Assembly (NCBI RefSeq): GCF_002979435.1
Contig: NZ_PCOV01000005.1
Coordinates: 62,001 to 126,000, forward strand
Length of the DNA: 64,000 bases
Origin: Microbacterium sp. MYb66
GTDB taxonomy: Bacteria; Actinomycetota; Actinomycetes; Actinomycetales; Microbacteriaceae
Direction: 5' to 3'
Both the position numbers and the translations under genes were made by a program. The notes below the pieces were generated by a model, which worked only from the letters and a program-made list of their open reading frames with translations, did not search any database and was not told the DNA's origin. Of the stretch, positions 8,923 through 17,047 are shown in pieces (the first letter of the stretch is position 1; each line of letters begins with the position of its first letter).

Positions 8923-9917
8923 GCCGGTCGATGCCCGCGTGGCGGCGGGAGACCTACGGCCCGGCCGACGGCGTGGCGCTCGAGCGCGTCCCGGTGCCGG
9001 TGCCGCGCCACGGCGAAGTCCTGCTGCGCGTGCGGGCGACGGCGCTGAACGCCGGCGATGTGCGACTCCTGCTCGGTGATCCGCTCCTCGTCCGGCCCGT
9101 GTTCGGGCTCACCCGTCCGAAGCATCCGGTGCGCGGCATGGAGGTCGCCGGCACCGTGGTCGCGCTCGGACCCGACGTGGTCGGTGCCGAGATGGACGAA
9201 GACGTCGTGGGGGAACTGGTCGGCGGCGGGGGTCTCGCCGAGTACGTGCGCGTGCCCGCCGCACGGCTCGTGCCGATCCCGCCCGACGTCGCACCGGAGA
9301 CCGCGGCCTGTCTGCCGATCGCGGGCGGCACCGCCTGGCAGGCGCTCGACCTCGCGGGTGTGGGACTCGGTCACGGCGCGACGCCGCGGGTGCTGATCAT
9401 CGGCGCATCCGGAGGAGTGGGCACCTTCGCGGTGCAGCTCGCCACCCTCCGCGGGGCCGAGGTTTGGGCGACCTGTCGCGGCCGCAACGCCCCGCTGATC
9501 GAGCGGCTCGGCGCCGTGCGCACGTTCGACCATCGCGAGTCGCCGCTGAGCGACCTCCCGGCCAATCGTTTCGACGCGATCATCGACATCGCCGGAGGGA
9601 TGCCGCTCCGCGAGCTGCAGCGCCTCGTCGTCCCGGGAGGCACGGTGGTGCTGGTCACCGGAGACGGCGGTCCCGTGCTCGGACCCGTCCCGCGGATGCT
9701 GCGGGCGGCGTTCCTCTCGATCGGCTCCCGCAGCATCCGCCCGCTCGCCGCGACGCCCCGCCCCGAGGTGCTGGCCAAGCTCCTGGAGCTCGTCGCCGAG
9801 GGTCGCGTGGTGCCCGTGATCGACCGCGAGTACCCGTTCGCCGAGGCATCCGCGGCCCTGGCGCACCTCGAGGCCGGGCACACGGTGGGGAAGGTCGTCG
9901 TCCGCGGCGTTGTCTGA
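8919..9917 (+). CDS. NAD(P)-dependent quinone oxidoreductase / alcohol dehydrogenase family
   Basis: A 332-residue medium-chain reductase of the zinc-independent QOR type. The N-terminal GroES-like half (about 1-125) has the usual VLLRVRATALNAGDVRLLLGD segment but none of the zinc-ligand cysteines of true alcohol dehydrogenases. The Rossmann half contains VLIIGASGGVGTFAVQLA (about 158-175). Such enzymes reduce quinones or enones with NADPH; the substrate here is unknown. It is translationally coupled to the XRE regulator (ATGA at 8919), so its expression should follow the same signal, perhaps redox or electrophile stress. Confidence 0.85.
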   Translation: MSRSMPAWRRETYGPADGVALERVPVPVPRHGEVLLRVRATALNAGDVRLLLGDPLLVRPVFGLTRPKHPVRGMEVAGTVVALGPDVVGAEMDEDVVGELVGGGGLAEYVRVPAARLVPIPPDVAPETAACLPIAGGTAWQALDLAGVGLGHGATPRVLIIGASGGVGTFAVQLATLRGAEVWATCRGRNAPLIERLGAVRTFDHRESPLSDLPANRFDAIIDIAGGMPLRELQRLVVPGGTVVLVTGDGGPVLGPVPRMLRAAFLSIGSRSIRPLAATPRPEVLAKLLELVAEGRVVPVIDREYPFAEASAALAHLEAGHTVGKVVVRGVV

Positions 9918-9934
9918 GCGAGTCGGATGCTCGC
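9918..9934 (+). terminator. Weak hairpin after the oxidoreductase gene
   Basis: GCGAG-tcggatg-CTCGC begins at the stop codon (9918-9922 with 9930-9934). It is a 5-bp stem without a U-tract and only a weak candidate. Confidence 0.25.
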
Positions 9935-10087
9935 GCCTCTGGCGGCGCACAGGGGCGGATGACACAATGGTTGCCGGCGTGCCCGAGTCGCATCTTCCCC
10001 GACGCCCGCTCTGAACGAGCGAAGGGTCGAAGGACCGCCGGGCCCCTGGACAGCGTCCGCCGCGCCCGTCCCCAGAGGAGAGCATCC

Positions 10088-10966
10088 ATGTCGACGCCTG
10101 AAGCCGCCGTCTCCACCGCCCCCGCGCGCACCGCGCACCACCGCCACTACCTGATGTGCAAGCCGGAGCACTTCACCGTCAACTACTCCATCAACCCGTG
10201 GATGGAGCCGTCGCGCCCGACCGACACCGCCAACGCGGTCGCCCAGTGGCAGAAGCTGCACGATCTGTACCTCGAGCTGGGGCACGAGGTCGAGCTCATC
10301 GAGCCGCTCGCCGACTACCCCGACATGGTCTACACGGCCAACGGCGGGTTCATCATCGACGGCCGCGCGTATGTCCCGGAGTTCCGCTTCGTCGAGCGTC
10401 AGGGCGAGGCCCCGGCTTTCGCCGACTGGTTCCGCGCCGCCGGCTACGACACCGTGATGCCCGAAGAGGTCAACGAGGGCGAGGGCGACTTCCTGCTGGT
10501 CGGCGACGTGATCCTGGCCGGCACCGGATTCCGCTCCACCGGTGACAGCCACCGCGAGGTCGGTGAGGTCTTCGGCCGCGAGGTCGTGTCGCTGAACCTC
10601 GTCGACCCGCGCTTCTACCACCTCGACACCGCGATCGCCGTGCTCGACCCGGTGCAGGGCGTGGAGAACGGCGGCCCGGAGCACGCGAACATCGCGTACC
10701 TCCCCGGTGCCTTCGACGACGCCAGCCGCGCCGAGCTCGAGAAGCGCTTCCCGGACGCGATCCTCGTGTCGGACGAAGACGGTTCGGTGTTCGGTCTGAA
10801 CTCGGCCAGCGACGGCTACAACGTGATCATCTCGCCGCGCGCGAAGGGGTTCGAGAAGCAGCTGCGCGAGCGCGGGTACAACCCGATCACGATCGACCTG
10901 TCCGAGCTGCTGCTCGGCGGCGGCGGCATCAAGTGCTGCACGCTCGAGCTGCGGGGTGCGAAGTGA
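10088..10966 (+). CDS. ddaH: Dimethylargininase-like guanidino-group hydrolase
   Basis: A 292-residue member of the amidinotransferase/DDAH/arginine deiminase fold. The catalytic cysteine lies in the C-terminal GGGGIKCCTLEL (about 283-284), the active-site histidine in RFYHLDTA (178), and the N-terminal substrate loop in YTANGGFIIDG. Family members hydrolyse dimethylarginine to citrulline plus dimethylamine; related cyanobacterial enzymes turn arginine into ornithine. The coupled gene is ornithine aminotransferase (GTGA at 10963), so an ornithine-producing activity would make better sense of the operon, but I cannot tell from sequence. ATG 10088 follows the purine-rich SD AGAGGAGAG. Confidence 0.85.
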   Translation: MSTPEAAVSTAPARTAHHRHYLMCKPEHFTVNYSINPWMEPSRPTDTANAVAQWQKLHDLYLELGHEVELIEPLADYPDMVYTANGGFIIDGRAYVPEFRFVERQGEAPAFADWFRAAGYDTVMPEEVNEGEGDFLLVGDVILAGTGFRSTGDSHREVGEVFGREVVSLNLVDPRFYHLDTAIAVLDPVQGVENGGPEHANIAYLPGAFDDASRAELEKRFPDAILVSDEDGSVFGLNSASDGYNVIISPRAKGFEKQLRERGYNPITIDLSELLLGGGGIKCCTLELRGAK

Positions 10967-12165
10967 CCGCGGTCGACGAGACCACCGAGGCCGTCACCGA
11001 GCCGCACGTCGCGCACAACTACCACCCGCTGCCGGTGAACATCGCCCGCGCGGAGGGCGCATGGGTGACGGATGTCGAGGGCAAGCGCTACCTCGATCTG
11101 CTCGCGGCGTACTCGGCCGTGAACTTCGGCCACCGGCATCCGGCACTGGTCGCGGCGGTCACCGAGCAGCTCGGACGGGTCACGCTGGTGAGCCGCGCGT
11201 TCCAGAGCGACCGGCTCGAGCCGTTCGCCGCGGCGCTGGCCGAGCTCGCAGGCAAAGACCTCGTGCTGCCGATGAACACCGGCGCCGAGGCCGTCGAAAC
11301 GGGCATCAAGGTCGCCCGAGCCTGGGGATACCGCGTCAAGGGGATCGCTGCGGGCAAGGCGCGCATCATCGTCGCGGCCGGCAACTTCCACGGCCGCACG
11401 ACCACGATCGTCAGCTTCAGCGACGACGAGCAGGCCCGTGACGACTTCGGTCCGTACACGCCCGGCTTCGACGTCGTGCCGTACGGCGACGCGGAGGCCA
11501 TCGCCGCGGCCATCACCGACGACACGGCCGCCGTGCTCGTCGAGCCGATCCAGGGTGAGGCCGGGGTCGTGATCCCGCCTGCGGGGTATCTGCGCCGCAT
11601 CCGCGAGATCTGCGACGAACGAGGGGTGCTGTTCATCGCCGACGAGATCCAGGCGGGTCTCGGTCGTGTGGGCGAGACGTTCGCGTGCGACCGTGAGGGC
11701 GTCGTGCCCGACCTGTACCTGCTCGGCAAGGCGCTCGGCGGCGGCATCCTCCCGGTCTCGGCCGTGGTCGGCAACACCGATGTCCTCGGCGTCATCCGCC
11801 CCGGTGAGCACGGCTCGACCTTCGGCGGCAACCCGCTGGCCGCGGCCGTGGGCCTGCGTGTGGTCGAGATGCTGCAGACCGGCGAGTTCCAGGAGCGGGC
11901 GCGGGCACTCGGCGCGCACCTGGAGCAGGCTCTCGCGCCGCTGATCGGGCACGGCGTCACGGCCGTGCGGATCGCCGGGCTCTGGGCCGGCGTCGACATC
12001 GATCCGGCGAAGGGCACGGGGCGCGAGATCGCCGAGAGGCTGCTGGAGCGCGGGGTGCTCGTGAAGGACACGCACGGTCAGACGGTGCGCATCGCGCCGC
12101 CGCTCGTGATCCGCGCGACCGAACTCGACTGGGCGGTGGAGCAGCTCAAGCTCGTGCTCGCCTGA
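10963..12165 (+). CDS. rocD: Ornithine aminotransferase
   Basis: A 400-residue class III PLP aminotransferase that converts ornithine and 2-oxoglutarate to glutamate-5-semialdehyde (spontaneously P5C) and glutamate. Recognisable parts are the PMNTGAEAVETGIKVAR phosphate-binding segment, the cofactor Asp in FIADEIQAGLGR (about 227) and the Schiff-base lysine near 256 in LLGKALGGG, followed by STFGGNPLA. The start is GTG 10963, overlapping the stop of the hydrolase gene by 4 nt. The product P5C is a substrate of PutA encoded 3 kb upstream, so arginine/ornithine carbon would reach glutamate through these two loci. Confidence 0.93.
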   Translation: MTAVDETTEAVTEPHVAHNYHPLPVNIARAEGAWVTDVEGKRYLDLLAAYSAVNFGHRHPALVAAVTEQLGRVTLVSRAFQSDRLEPFAAALAELAGKDLVLPMNTGAEAVETGIKVARAWGYRVKGIAAGKARIIVAAGNFHGRTTTIVSFSDDEQARDDFGPYTPGFDVVPYGDAEAIAAAITDDTAAVLVEPIQGEAGVVIPPAGYLRRIREICDERGVLFIADEIQAGLGRVGETFACDREGVVPDLYLLGKALGGGILPVSAVVGNTDVLGVIRPGEHGSTFGGNPLAAAVGLRVVEMLQTGEFQERARALGAHLEQALAPLIGHGVTAVRIAGLWAGVDIDPAKGTGREIAERLLERGVLVKDTHGQTVRIAPPLVIRATELDWAVEQLKLVLA

Positions 12166-12194
12166 CCGTCGGCTGGGCCGGTGTAGCGGGCAAC

Positions 12195-12246
12195 GCCATC
12201 GCAGGGGAGGGCCGTGGCCCGGGGGATGGCGACGGCTGGCGATGGC
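12195..12246 (+). terminator. Stem-loop between convergent genes
   Basis: GCCATCGC (12195-12202) pairs with GCGATGGC (12239-12246), enclosing a second hairpin GGGCC-GT-GGCCC (12209-12220). It lies between the convergent rocD and 12266 genes, so it probably ends rocD transcription. Confidence 0.45.
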
Positions 12247-12265
12247 GCTGCCCTCTCGCCGATGC

Positions 12266-12553
12266 TCAGGCCGGCGGGGAATCCGGGTCGAGCGTCTTCA
12301 GCGTGTCCTCTTCGGCGGCGTTGTCCGCGTCGAGCTGATCTTCGGTGTTCTCGTCGCCGCCGAGCGCGGCACGGTGGCCCTGGCCGGCATCGCCTTGGAT
12401 GGCTCCGCCGGTCGACTCGCCGCGGGAGCTGTCGCCCTGGATCGCGCCGCCGCTGCCGTCGCCCTGGCCCGCATCCTCCTCGGGCGTTCCGACGCCGGGG
12501 GCGCCCTCAGCCGGGTCCTGCGGGTGGGGTGTGCGTTCCGTGTTCTCGTCCAT
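12266..12553 (-). CDS. Small acidic low-complexity protein
   Basis: A 95-residue protein made mostly of Gly, Asp, Glu, Gln and Ala, with a repeated GGAIQGD unit (two copies near the middle) and an acidic C-terminal half (DENTEDQLDADNAAEEDT). It has no signal peptide or hydrophobic segment and is probably soluble and disordered. No SD is visible and a longer ORF occupies the other strand, but the biased yet non-random composition and its isolated position argue for this strand. Function unknown. Confidence 0.5.
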   Translation of the reverse strand: MDENTERTPHPQDPAEGAPGVGTPEEDAGQGDGSGGAIQGDSSRGESTGGAIQGDAGQGHRAALGGDENTEDQLDADNAAEEDTLKTLDPDSPPA

Positions 12554-12615
12554 GCATCGACGGTACGTTCACGCCCGGATGCCGTGGAGGGCGTTGACAA
12601 ACCCCGCAAGGAGGG

Positions 12616-13959
12616 TCAGTCCTCGACGTCGCGTCGTTTCGCGCTCCGGATCGGCGTGGTCACGGCCGCCTCATCGCTGAACTCGATCGGATCGACCTCG
12701 ACGACGCGGAGCGGACGGGTCTCGTCGAGTGTGAGCAGGAAGCGGCGGTTCTCGTCGCGGCGGAGGCGTCCGGACGTCGCCACCCAGATCACTCCGATCG
12801 CGCAGGCGACGAATCCGGCCGTGCCGCCGAGCATGATCGCCGCCCGTGGCCCGAAGGTGTCGGCCACCCACCCGGCGATCGGAGCGCCGACCGGGGTGGA
12901 TCCCATGATCACGGCCATGTAGAGCGCGAGAACGCGTCCGCGCAGTGCCGGTTCGGTCGTGATCTGCACGTAGCCGTTGGCTGTGGTGAGCAGGGTCACG
13001 ATCATGAAGCCGGTGAAGGTCAGCGTCACGGCGTACGAGGCGTACGTCGGCATGGCGGAGGAGATGAAAGCGGCGATGCCGAACCCGCCCGCGGCGAGGA
13101 TCACGACCCGCACCCGTGCCCGATCACGTCGGGCGGCGAGCAGCGCGCCGATGAGCGAGCCGATCGCGAGGACCGAGCTGAGCACCCCGTAGCCGTCTGC
13201 CCCCGCCCCGAACTCGAGCGCCATGGTGGATGCGAAGATCGGGAAGTTCATGCCGAAGGCGCCGATCAGGAACACCGTGACGAAGACGACCTTCAGATCG
13301 CTTCGCCCCCAGACGTAGCGGAATCCGGCCGCGAGCCCGCCGCGGCTGCGGTTCTTCAGTCGTGGGGCGAGCAGGCTGCGGCGCAACAGCATCAGCGCGA
13401 GGAGCATCGCCAGGAAGGTCGCCGCGTTCACGATGAACACCCAGCCGGAGCCGATCGCCACGATCAGCAGGCCGCCGACGGCGGGTCCCACCATGCGGGC
13501 GAGGTTGAACGACGCCGAGTTGAGGGCCACCGCGTTGGAGGTGTCGCCGGTGGAGACCATGTCGGAGACGAACGCCTGGCGGGCCGGAGCGTCGAACGCG
13601 TTCACCACCCCGAACCCGAGGGCGAATCCGAACATCATCGGCAGCGTCATCAGGTCGTTGAGCAGCAGCACGCCGACCGCGATCGCGAGGGCCAGCAGCG
13701 CCGACTGCGTCGCGAAGAGGATGTGGCGCCGGTCGAAGCGGTCGGCCACCCATCCGGTCAGGCTCACGAGCACGAGCGGCGGCCCGAACTGCAGAGCCAT
13801 CGTGACGCCCATCGCGGTGGCGTCGTTGTCGGTGAGCTCCGTGAGCACCACCCAGTCCTGGGCGGTGGCCTGCATCCACCCGCCGACGTTGGAGACCAGG
13901 GCGCCGGCGAACCAGATGCGGTAGTTGATGTTCGCGAAGGAGCGGAACATGGCGCTCAT
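12616..13959 (-). CDS. MFS transporter, EntS/multidrug-efflux type
   Basis: A 447-residue major facilitator with 12 predicted helices. The loop between helices 2 and 3 carries the motif A pattern (GWVADRFDRRHIL, about 68-80), and helix 5 has FDAPARQAFVSDMV, typical of the MFS_3 (enterobactin exporter-like) family. A 60-residue charged cytoplasmic tail follows the last helix. The start overlaps the stop of the upstream marR gene by ATGA, so the two form an operon, and the MarR protein probably controls export of a toxic compound it also senses. The substrate cannot be inferred. Confidence 0.88.
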   Translation of the reverse strand: MSAMFRSFANINYRIWFAGALVSNVGGWMQATAQDWVVLTELTDNDATAMGVTMALQFGPPLVLVSLTGWVADRFDRRHILFATQSALLALAIAVGVLLLNDLMTLPMMFGFALGFGVVNAFDAPARQAFVSDMVSTGDTSNAVALNSASFNLARMVGPAVGGLLIVAIGSGWVFIVNAATFLAMLLALMLLRRSLLAPRLKNRSRGGLAAGFRYVWGRSDLKVVFVTVFLIGAFGMNFPIFASTMALEFGAGADGYGVLSSVLAIGSLIGALLAARRDRARVRVVILAAGGFGIAAFISSAMPTYASYAVTLTFTGFMIVTLLTTANGYVQITTEPALRGRVLALYMAVIMGSTPVGAPIAGWVADTFGPRAAIMLGGTAGFVACAIGVIWVATSGRLRRDENRRFLLTLDETRPLRVVEVDPIEFSDEAAVTTPIRSAKRRDVED

Positions 13960-14396
13960 CGCTCCACCGCCCTTCGCATCAGCGCGCTGGCTTCGCGCAG
14001 CGTGGCGAGCTCCGCCTCGGTGTAGTCGACCTCGCGGAGCATGTCGGCGAGCAGCTCGTCGCGCCGACGGATGGTCTCGACGACGATCTCGATGCCGGCA
14101 GCGGTGATGTCGACCTGCACGCGGCGACGGTCGTCCTCATCGGGGGTGCGCACGACGAAGCCCTGCTCCTCGAGGCCGTTGATCGTGTTGGTCATCGACG
14201 GCGCGGCGACCCGCTCGCGGTCGGCGAGCGTCGAGATCGTGCGGCGGCCGTTCATGCGCAGGTCTGCCAGCACGGCGAGCTGCGCATCACTCATCGAGTC
14301 GGCGGCACGGGCGCAACGCAGGCGGCGGGCCAGCCGGAAGGTGGCCATGCGCAGGTCTGTGGCCGTGAGGTGGAGGGATTCATCAGACGCAGACAT
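13956..14396 (-). CDS. MarR-family transcriptional regulator
   Basis: A 146-residue winged-helix repressor: RTISTLADRERVAAPSMTNT is the recognition-helix region (about 53-72), followed by the wing RTPDEDDRRRVQVDIT, the most conserved MarR segment. It is the promoter-proximal gene of a two-gene operon with an MFS exporter. A 17-bp palindrome (14400-14416) sits immediately upstream of its ATG, overlapping the probable -10, so autorepression released by a ligand of the exporter is the natural model. The ATG is only a few bases from the predicted transcription start. Confidence 0.9.
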   Translation of the reverse strand: MSASDESLHLTATDLRMATFRLARRLRCARAADSMSDAQLAVLADLRMNGRRTISTLADRERVAAPSMTNTINGLEEQGFVVRTPDEDDRRRVQVDITAAGIEIVVETIRRRDELLADMLREVDYTEAELATLREASALMRRAVER

Positions 14397-14399
14397 TAC

Positions 14400-14416
14400 T
14401 TAGTTAGTCTATCTAA
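14400..14416 (-). promoter_or_regulatory. MarR-type operator over the marR promoter
   Basis: TTAGTTAG-T-CTATCTAA is a dyad with 7 of 8 matching positions per arm. Read on the minus strand, TAGACT (14411-14406) is the likely -10, so a bound dimer would block RNA polymerase. The AT-rich site stands out in very GC-rich surroundings. Confidence 0.65.
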
Positions 14417-14466
14417 TATTTCGCGCGTCGGGGAGGGCGGATGCCGGATGCCGTCGCGGCAGCGGG

Positions 14467-14472
14467 CACAAT
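14467..14472 (+). promoter_or_regulatory. -10 hexamer CACAAT, leaderless start of cutC
   Basis: CACAAT is followed by 6 nt and the GTG at 14479. Confidence 0.45.
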
Positions 14473-14478
14473 GGACAG

Positions 14479-15216
14479 GTGACCCGAACGCTCGCTCTCG
14501 AAATCGCCGTCCAGGATCCCGCCGGAGTGCGCATCGCGAAGGAGGTCGGCGCCGCACGCGTCGAGCTCGCGACCGCCCTCGCCCTGGGGGGACTCACCCC
14601 GTCCCCCGCGACGCTCGAACTCGCGGTCGAGGCCGCCGGCGCCGACGGACCCGAGGTGCACGTGCTGATCCGCCCGCGTGCGGGCGGCTTCCACTACGAC
14701 GATGACGAGCTCGCCGTCGCCGAGCACGACGTCCGCCGTGCGATCGCCGCCGGAGCGTCCGGGGTGGTGATCGGCGCGCTCGACGCCGAAGGCCGCCTCG
14801 ACCTCTTCGCCATGGCGCGCCTTCGTGACGCCGCCGACGGGGCCCCCGTCACCCTGCACCGCGCGATCGACGTGACCGCGGATCCGGTCGCGACGCTCCG
14901 CAGCGCCCGTGAGCTCGGCCTCCGTCGGGTGCTCACCTCGGGCGGAGCGTCGGCGGCGATCGACGGCATCGACACCCTGCGCGCCCTGGTGGCCGAAGCC
15001 GAGGGTGAGATCGAGATCATGGCCGGCAGCGGGGTCGACGTGGCGAGCGCTCCCGTGCTCGCCGCGGCCGGGGTCGACGCGATCCACTTCTCCGCCAAGC
15101 GCGCCGTGACCGAGGTGGGCGGCGTGCGGATGGGCTCCGCCTCCGACGGCGTCGGCGGCTACGAGGTCACCGACCGCGACATCGCCTTCGCGATCCGGGA
15201 TGCCGTCGCGCGGTAG
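14479..15216 (+). CDS. cutC: CutC-family protein
   Basis: A 245-residue TIM-barrel protein of the CutC family, historically tied to copper homeostasis although its activity is unresolved. Family segments are visible: EIAVQDPAGVRIAKEVGAARVELA at the N-terminus, VHVLIRPRAGGFHYDDDEL (about 58-76), GVVIGALDAEGRLD and LTSGGASAAIDGI. The start is GTG 14479. It is divergent from the marR operon, with about 60 nt between the two promoters. No copper-responsive gene lies next to it. Confidence 0.88.
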   Translation: MTRTLALEIAVQDPAGVRIAKEVGAARVELATALALGGLTPSPATLELAVEAAGADGPEVHVLIRPRAGGFHYDDDELAVAEHDVRRAIAAGASGVVIGALDAEGRLDLFAMARLRDAADGAPVTLHRAIDVTADPVATLRSARELGLRRVLTSGGASAAIDGIDTLRALVAEAEGEIEIMAGSGVDVASAPVLAAAGVDAIHFSAKRAVTEVGGVRMGSASDGVGGYEVTDRDIAFAIRDAVAR

Positions 15217-15237
15217 CCGCCCGCGGCGCCCGGTGGG

Positions 15238-15243
15238 TAGGCT
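15238..15243 (+). promoter_or_regulatory. -10 hexamer TAGGCT, leaderless start at 15250
   Basis: TAGGCT is followed by exactly 6 nt (CGCACC) and the GTG at 15250. Confidence 0.5.
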
Positions 15244-15249
15244 CGCACC

Positions 15250-16104
15250 GTGATGGATACCCGCGAGTTCACCGATGCCTATGGTGTCGACATCGTCTAC
15301 GACGTCCATCCTGCGCAGGGGTCGCCCCGGGGCGTGGTGCAGCTGCTGCACGGGGTGGGCGAGCACGCCGGGAGGTACGGCGCGCTGATCGCGGCGCTCA
15401 CCGCCGCGGGCTTCCACGTCTACGCCGACGACCACCGCGGGCACGGCCGCACCGGCATCCGTCAGCACGGCGGTCCCGAGAAGCTCGGACGTCTGGGCAA
15501 GGGCGGACTGCGCGCGGCCGAGGAGGCCGTGTGGCAGCTGACCGGCATCATCCGCGAGGAGAACCCCGACCTGCCGCTCGTGCTGCTCGGGCACTCGTGG
15601 GGCTCTTTCCTCGCACAGATGCTCGTCAACGACCACCCTGATGCGTGGGATGCCGTCATCCTCTCCGGCTCCGCCCTGCGGATGCCCGGTTCGCTCAACG
15701 CCGCCCCCCTGAACGCGCGCTGGGCAGGTGACGGCGCGACCGGGCTCGAGTGGCTCAGCCGCGACCCCGCCGTGTGGGCCGCGTTCGACGAGGATCCGCT
15801 GACCACCGACGAGCCGCTGCTCAAGCTGTTCGGCCCGATCGAGGCCGCGAAGCTCTACGGCCGCCCGGCCAAGGACCTGGGGCGCGACATCCCGATGCTG
15901 CTGCTCGTGGGTCGCGACGACCCGGTGGGCGGACCCCGGAGCGTGCACAAGCTGGCAGACGAATACCGCAGCCGTTCCGGACTCACCGATGTCACGACGC
16001 TGGTCTACCCGGATGCGCGCCACGAGATCTTCGCGGAGCTGCAGCAGGACGAGGTGCGTGCCGACGTGCTCGCGTGGCTCGACAAGCACATCCCCGCGCG
16101 CTGA
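15250..16104 (+). CDS. Alpha/beta hydrolase, monoacylglycerol-lipase-like
   Basis: A 284-residue serine hydrolase of the S33/Hydrolase_4 group. The oxyanion region is VVQLLHGVGEHAGRY, the lid start YADDHRGHGRTG, the nucleophile Ser in LLGHSWGSF (about 119), the acid Asp in LLVGRDDPVGG and the catalytic His in DARHEIF near the C-terminus. Lysophospholipase or monoacylglycerol lipase activity is typical; the substrate is not determined. GTG 15250 and ATG 15253 are both possible; the GTG fits the promoter spacing. No partner gene is evident; cutC ends 34 nt upstream on the same strand. Confidence 0.87.
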   Translation: MMDTREFTDAYGVDIVYDVHPAQGSPRGVVQLLHGVGEHAGRYGALIAALTAAGFHVYADDHRGHGRTGIRQHGGPEKLGRLGKGGLRAAEEAVWQLTGIIREENPDLPLVLLGHSWGSFLAQMLVNDHPDAWDAVILSGSALRMPGSLNAAPLNARWAGDGATGLEWLSRDPAVWAAFDEDPLTTDEPLLKLFGPIEAAKLYGRPAKDLGRDIPMLLLVGRDDPVGGPRSVHKLADEYRSRSGLTDVTTLVYPDARHEIFAELQQDEVRADVLAWLDKHIPAR

Positions 16105-16117
16105 GATCCCTTCCCTG

Positions 16118-16140
16118 ACGCCGCGGGTATGACGCGGCGT
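16118..16140 (+). terminator. Hairpin terminator after the hydrolase gene
   Basis: ACGCCGCG (16118-16125) and CGCGGCGT (16133-16140) form a perfect 8-bp stem with a 7-nt loop, starting 14 nt after the stop codon. Confidence 0.55.
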
Positions 16141-16271
16141 TACGTGCGGTGAAGGCGTGTGACACGACCCTGCCGCAGGCGCGGGAGCCGCCGTAGATTC
16201 GGGGCAATATTCCGCGCATGAGCGAGGAGTGCTCCGCGGTGCGGCGCCCTCGCAGGGGAGGATCCGCTCCG

Positions 16272-17009
16272 ATGAGCTTCGTCAAGGACTGGCAGGACTG
16301 GCACGCGTCACGCGAGCGCTACGCGGGCTCGGAGTACGGTCCGTCGGCACTGGAGTCGACGAACTGGCTCATCACGGAGGCGGCGGCGGTCGACGGCATC
16401 CCGGGACTCTGGGCGCTCACCGGCGACGGCGGCATCCGCGGCAGCGAGCTCGGTCAGGCCGGCTCCACCGTCACGCTGCGCGGGGGCGAGAGCATCCGTC
16501 TCGGCCGGCGCGAGCTGCGCGTGTTCGACCGACACGGCACGCTCGCGCTGCGCGTGCTGAATCCGGCGCGCCCGCAGCGGGAGTGGTTCACCGCGATCGA
16601 CGCGTATGCGCCGGACGAGCGCTGGCGGCTCCCGGCGGTCTTCGAGCACACGCCGGACGAGCGGATCGTGATCACCTCGGTCGACGGCGAGGCGCGGGAG
16701 ACTCCGGTGGCCGGGCGGCTGCGGTTCGAGCTCGCCGGATCGCCGCAGACCCTGACCGTCACGCGCAACGGCCAGGGCGCGCTCAGCGCGGTGTTCGCCG
16801 ACGGGACCAACGGGCTCGAGACCTACCGCTTCCGGTTCCTCCCGGTCGACGAACCGGCCGACGACGGCACGGCCGTGATCGACTTCAACCGCGCGTACCT
16901 GCCGCCGTGCGCCTTCTCGGATCAGTTCGTCTGCCCGCTCCCGCCCGCCGGCAACCGGTACTCGACGCCGATCCGCGCCGGGGAGCGGGTGGTGGTGCTC
17001 GGCGGCTGA
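16272..17009 (+). CDS. DUF1684 domain protein
   Basis: A 245-residue soluble protein of the DUF1684 family. These proteins share the C-terminal signature seen here as AVIDFNRAYLPPCAFSDQF followed by CPLPPAGNR, and a FHA-like first half (VTLRGGESIRLGRRELRVFDR). The biochemical function is not established. ATG 16272 follows AGGGGAGG (16254-16261). An alternative ATG at 16218, 7 nt after CAATAT, would add 18 basic residues and could be a leaderless start. It lies between two other leaderless genes and has no obvious operon partner. Confidence 0.8.
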   Translation: MSFVKDWQDWHASRERYAGSEYGPSALESTNWLITEAAAVDGIPGLWALTGDGGIRGSELGQAGSTVTLRGGESIRLGRRELRVFDRHGTLALRVLNPARPQREWFTAIDAYAPDERWRLPAVFEHTPDERIVITSVDGEARETPVAGRLRFELAGSPQTLTVTRNGQGALSAVFADGTNGLETYRFRFLPVDEPADDGTAVIDFNRAYLPPCAFSDQFVCPLPPAGNRYSTPIRAGERVVVLGG

Positions 17010-17035
17010 CCCGCCGGATCGAGGGCTGCGCGCCT

Positions 17036-17041
17036 TAAGCT
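17036..17041 (+). promoter_or_regulatory. -10 hexamer TAAGCT, leaderless start at 17048
   Basis: TAAGCT is followed by 6 nt (GGAACC) and the GTG at 17048. Confidence 0.5.
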
Positions 17042-17047
17042 GGAACC

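Noticed and set aside
12242-12922. A 226-codon plus-strand frame over the acidic small protein and the MFS 3' end
   Set aside because: Its second half is antisense to the MFS gene, it has no recognisable domain and its composition is typical of shadow frames.
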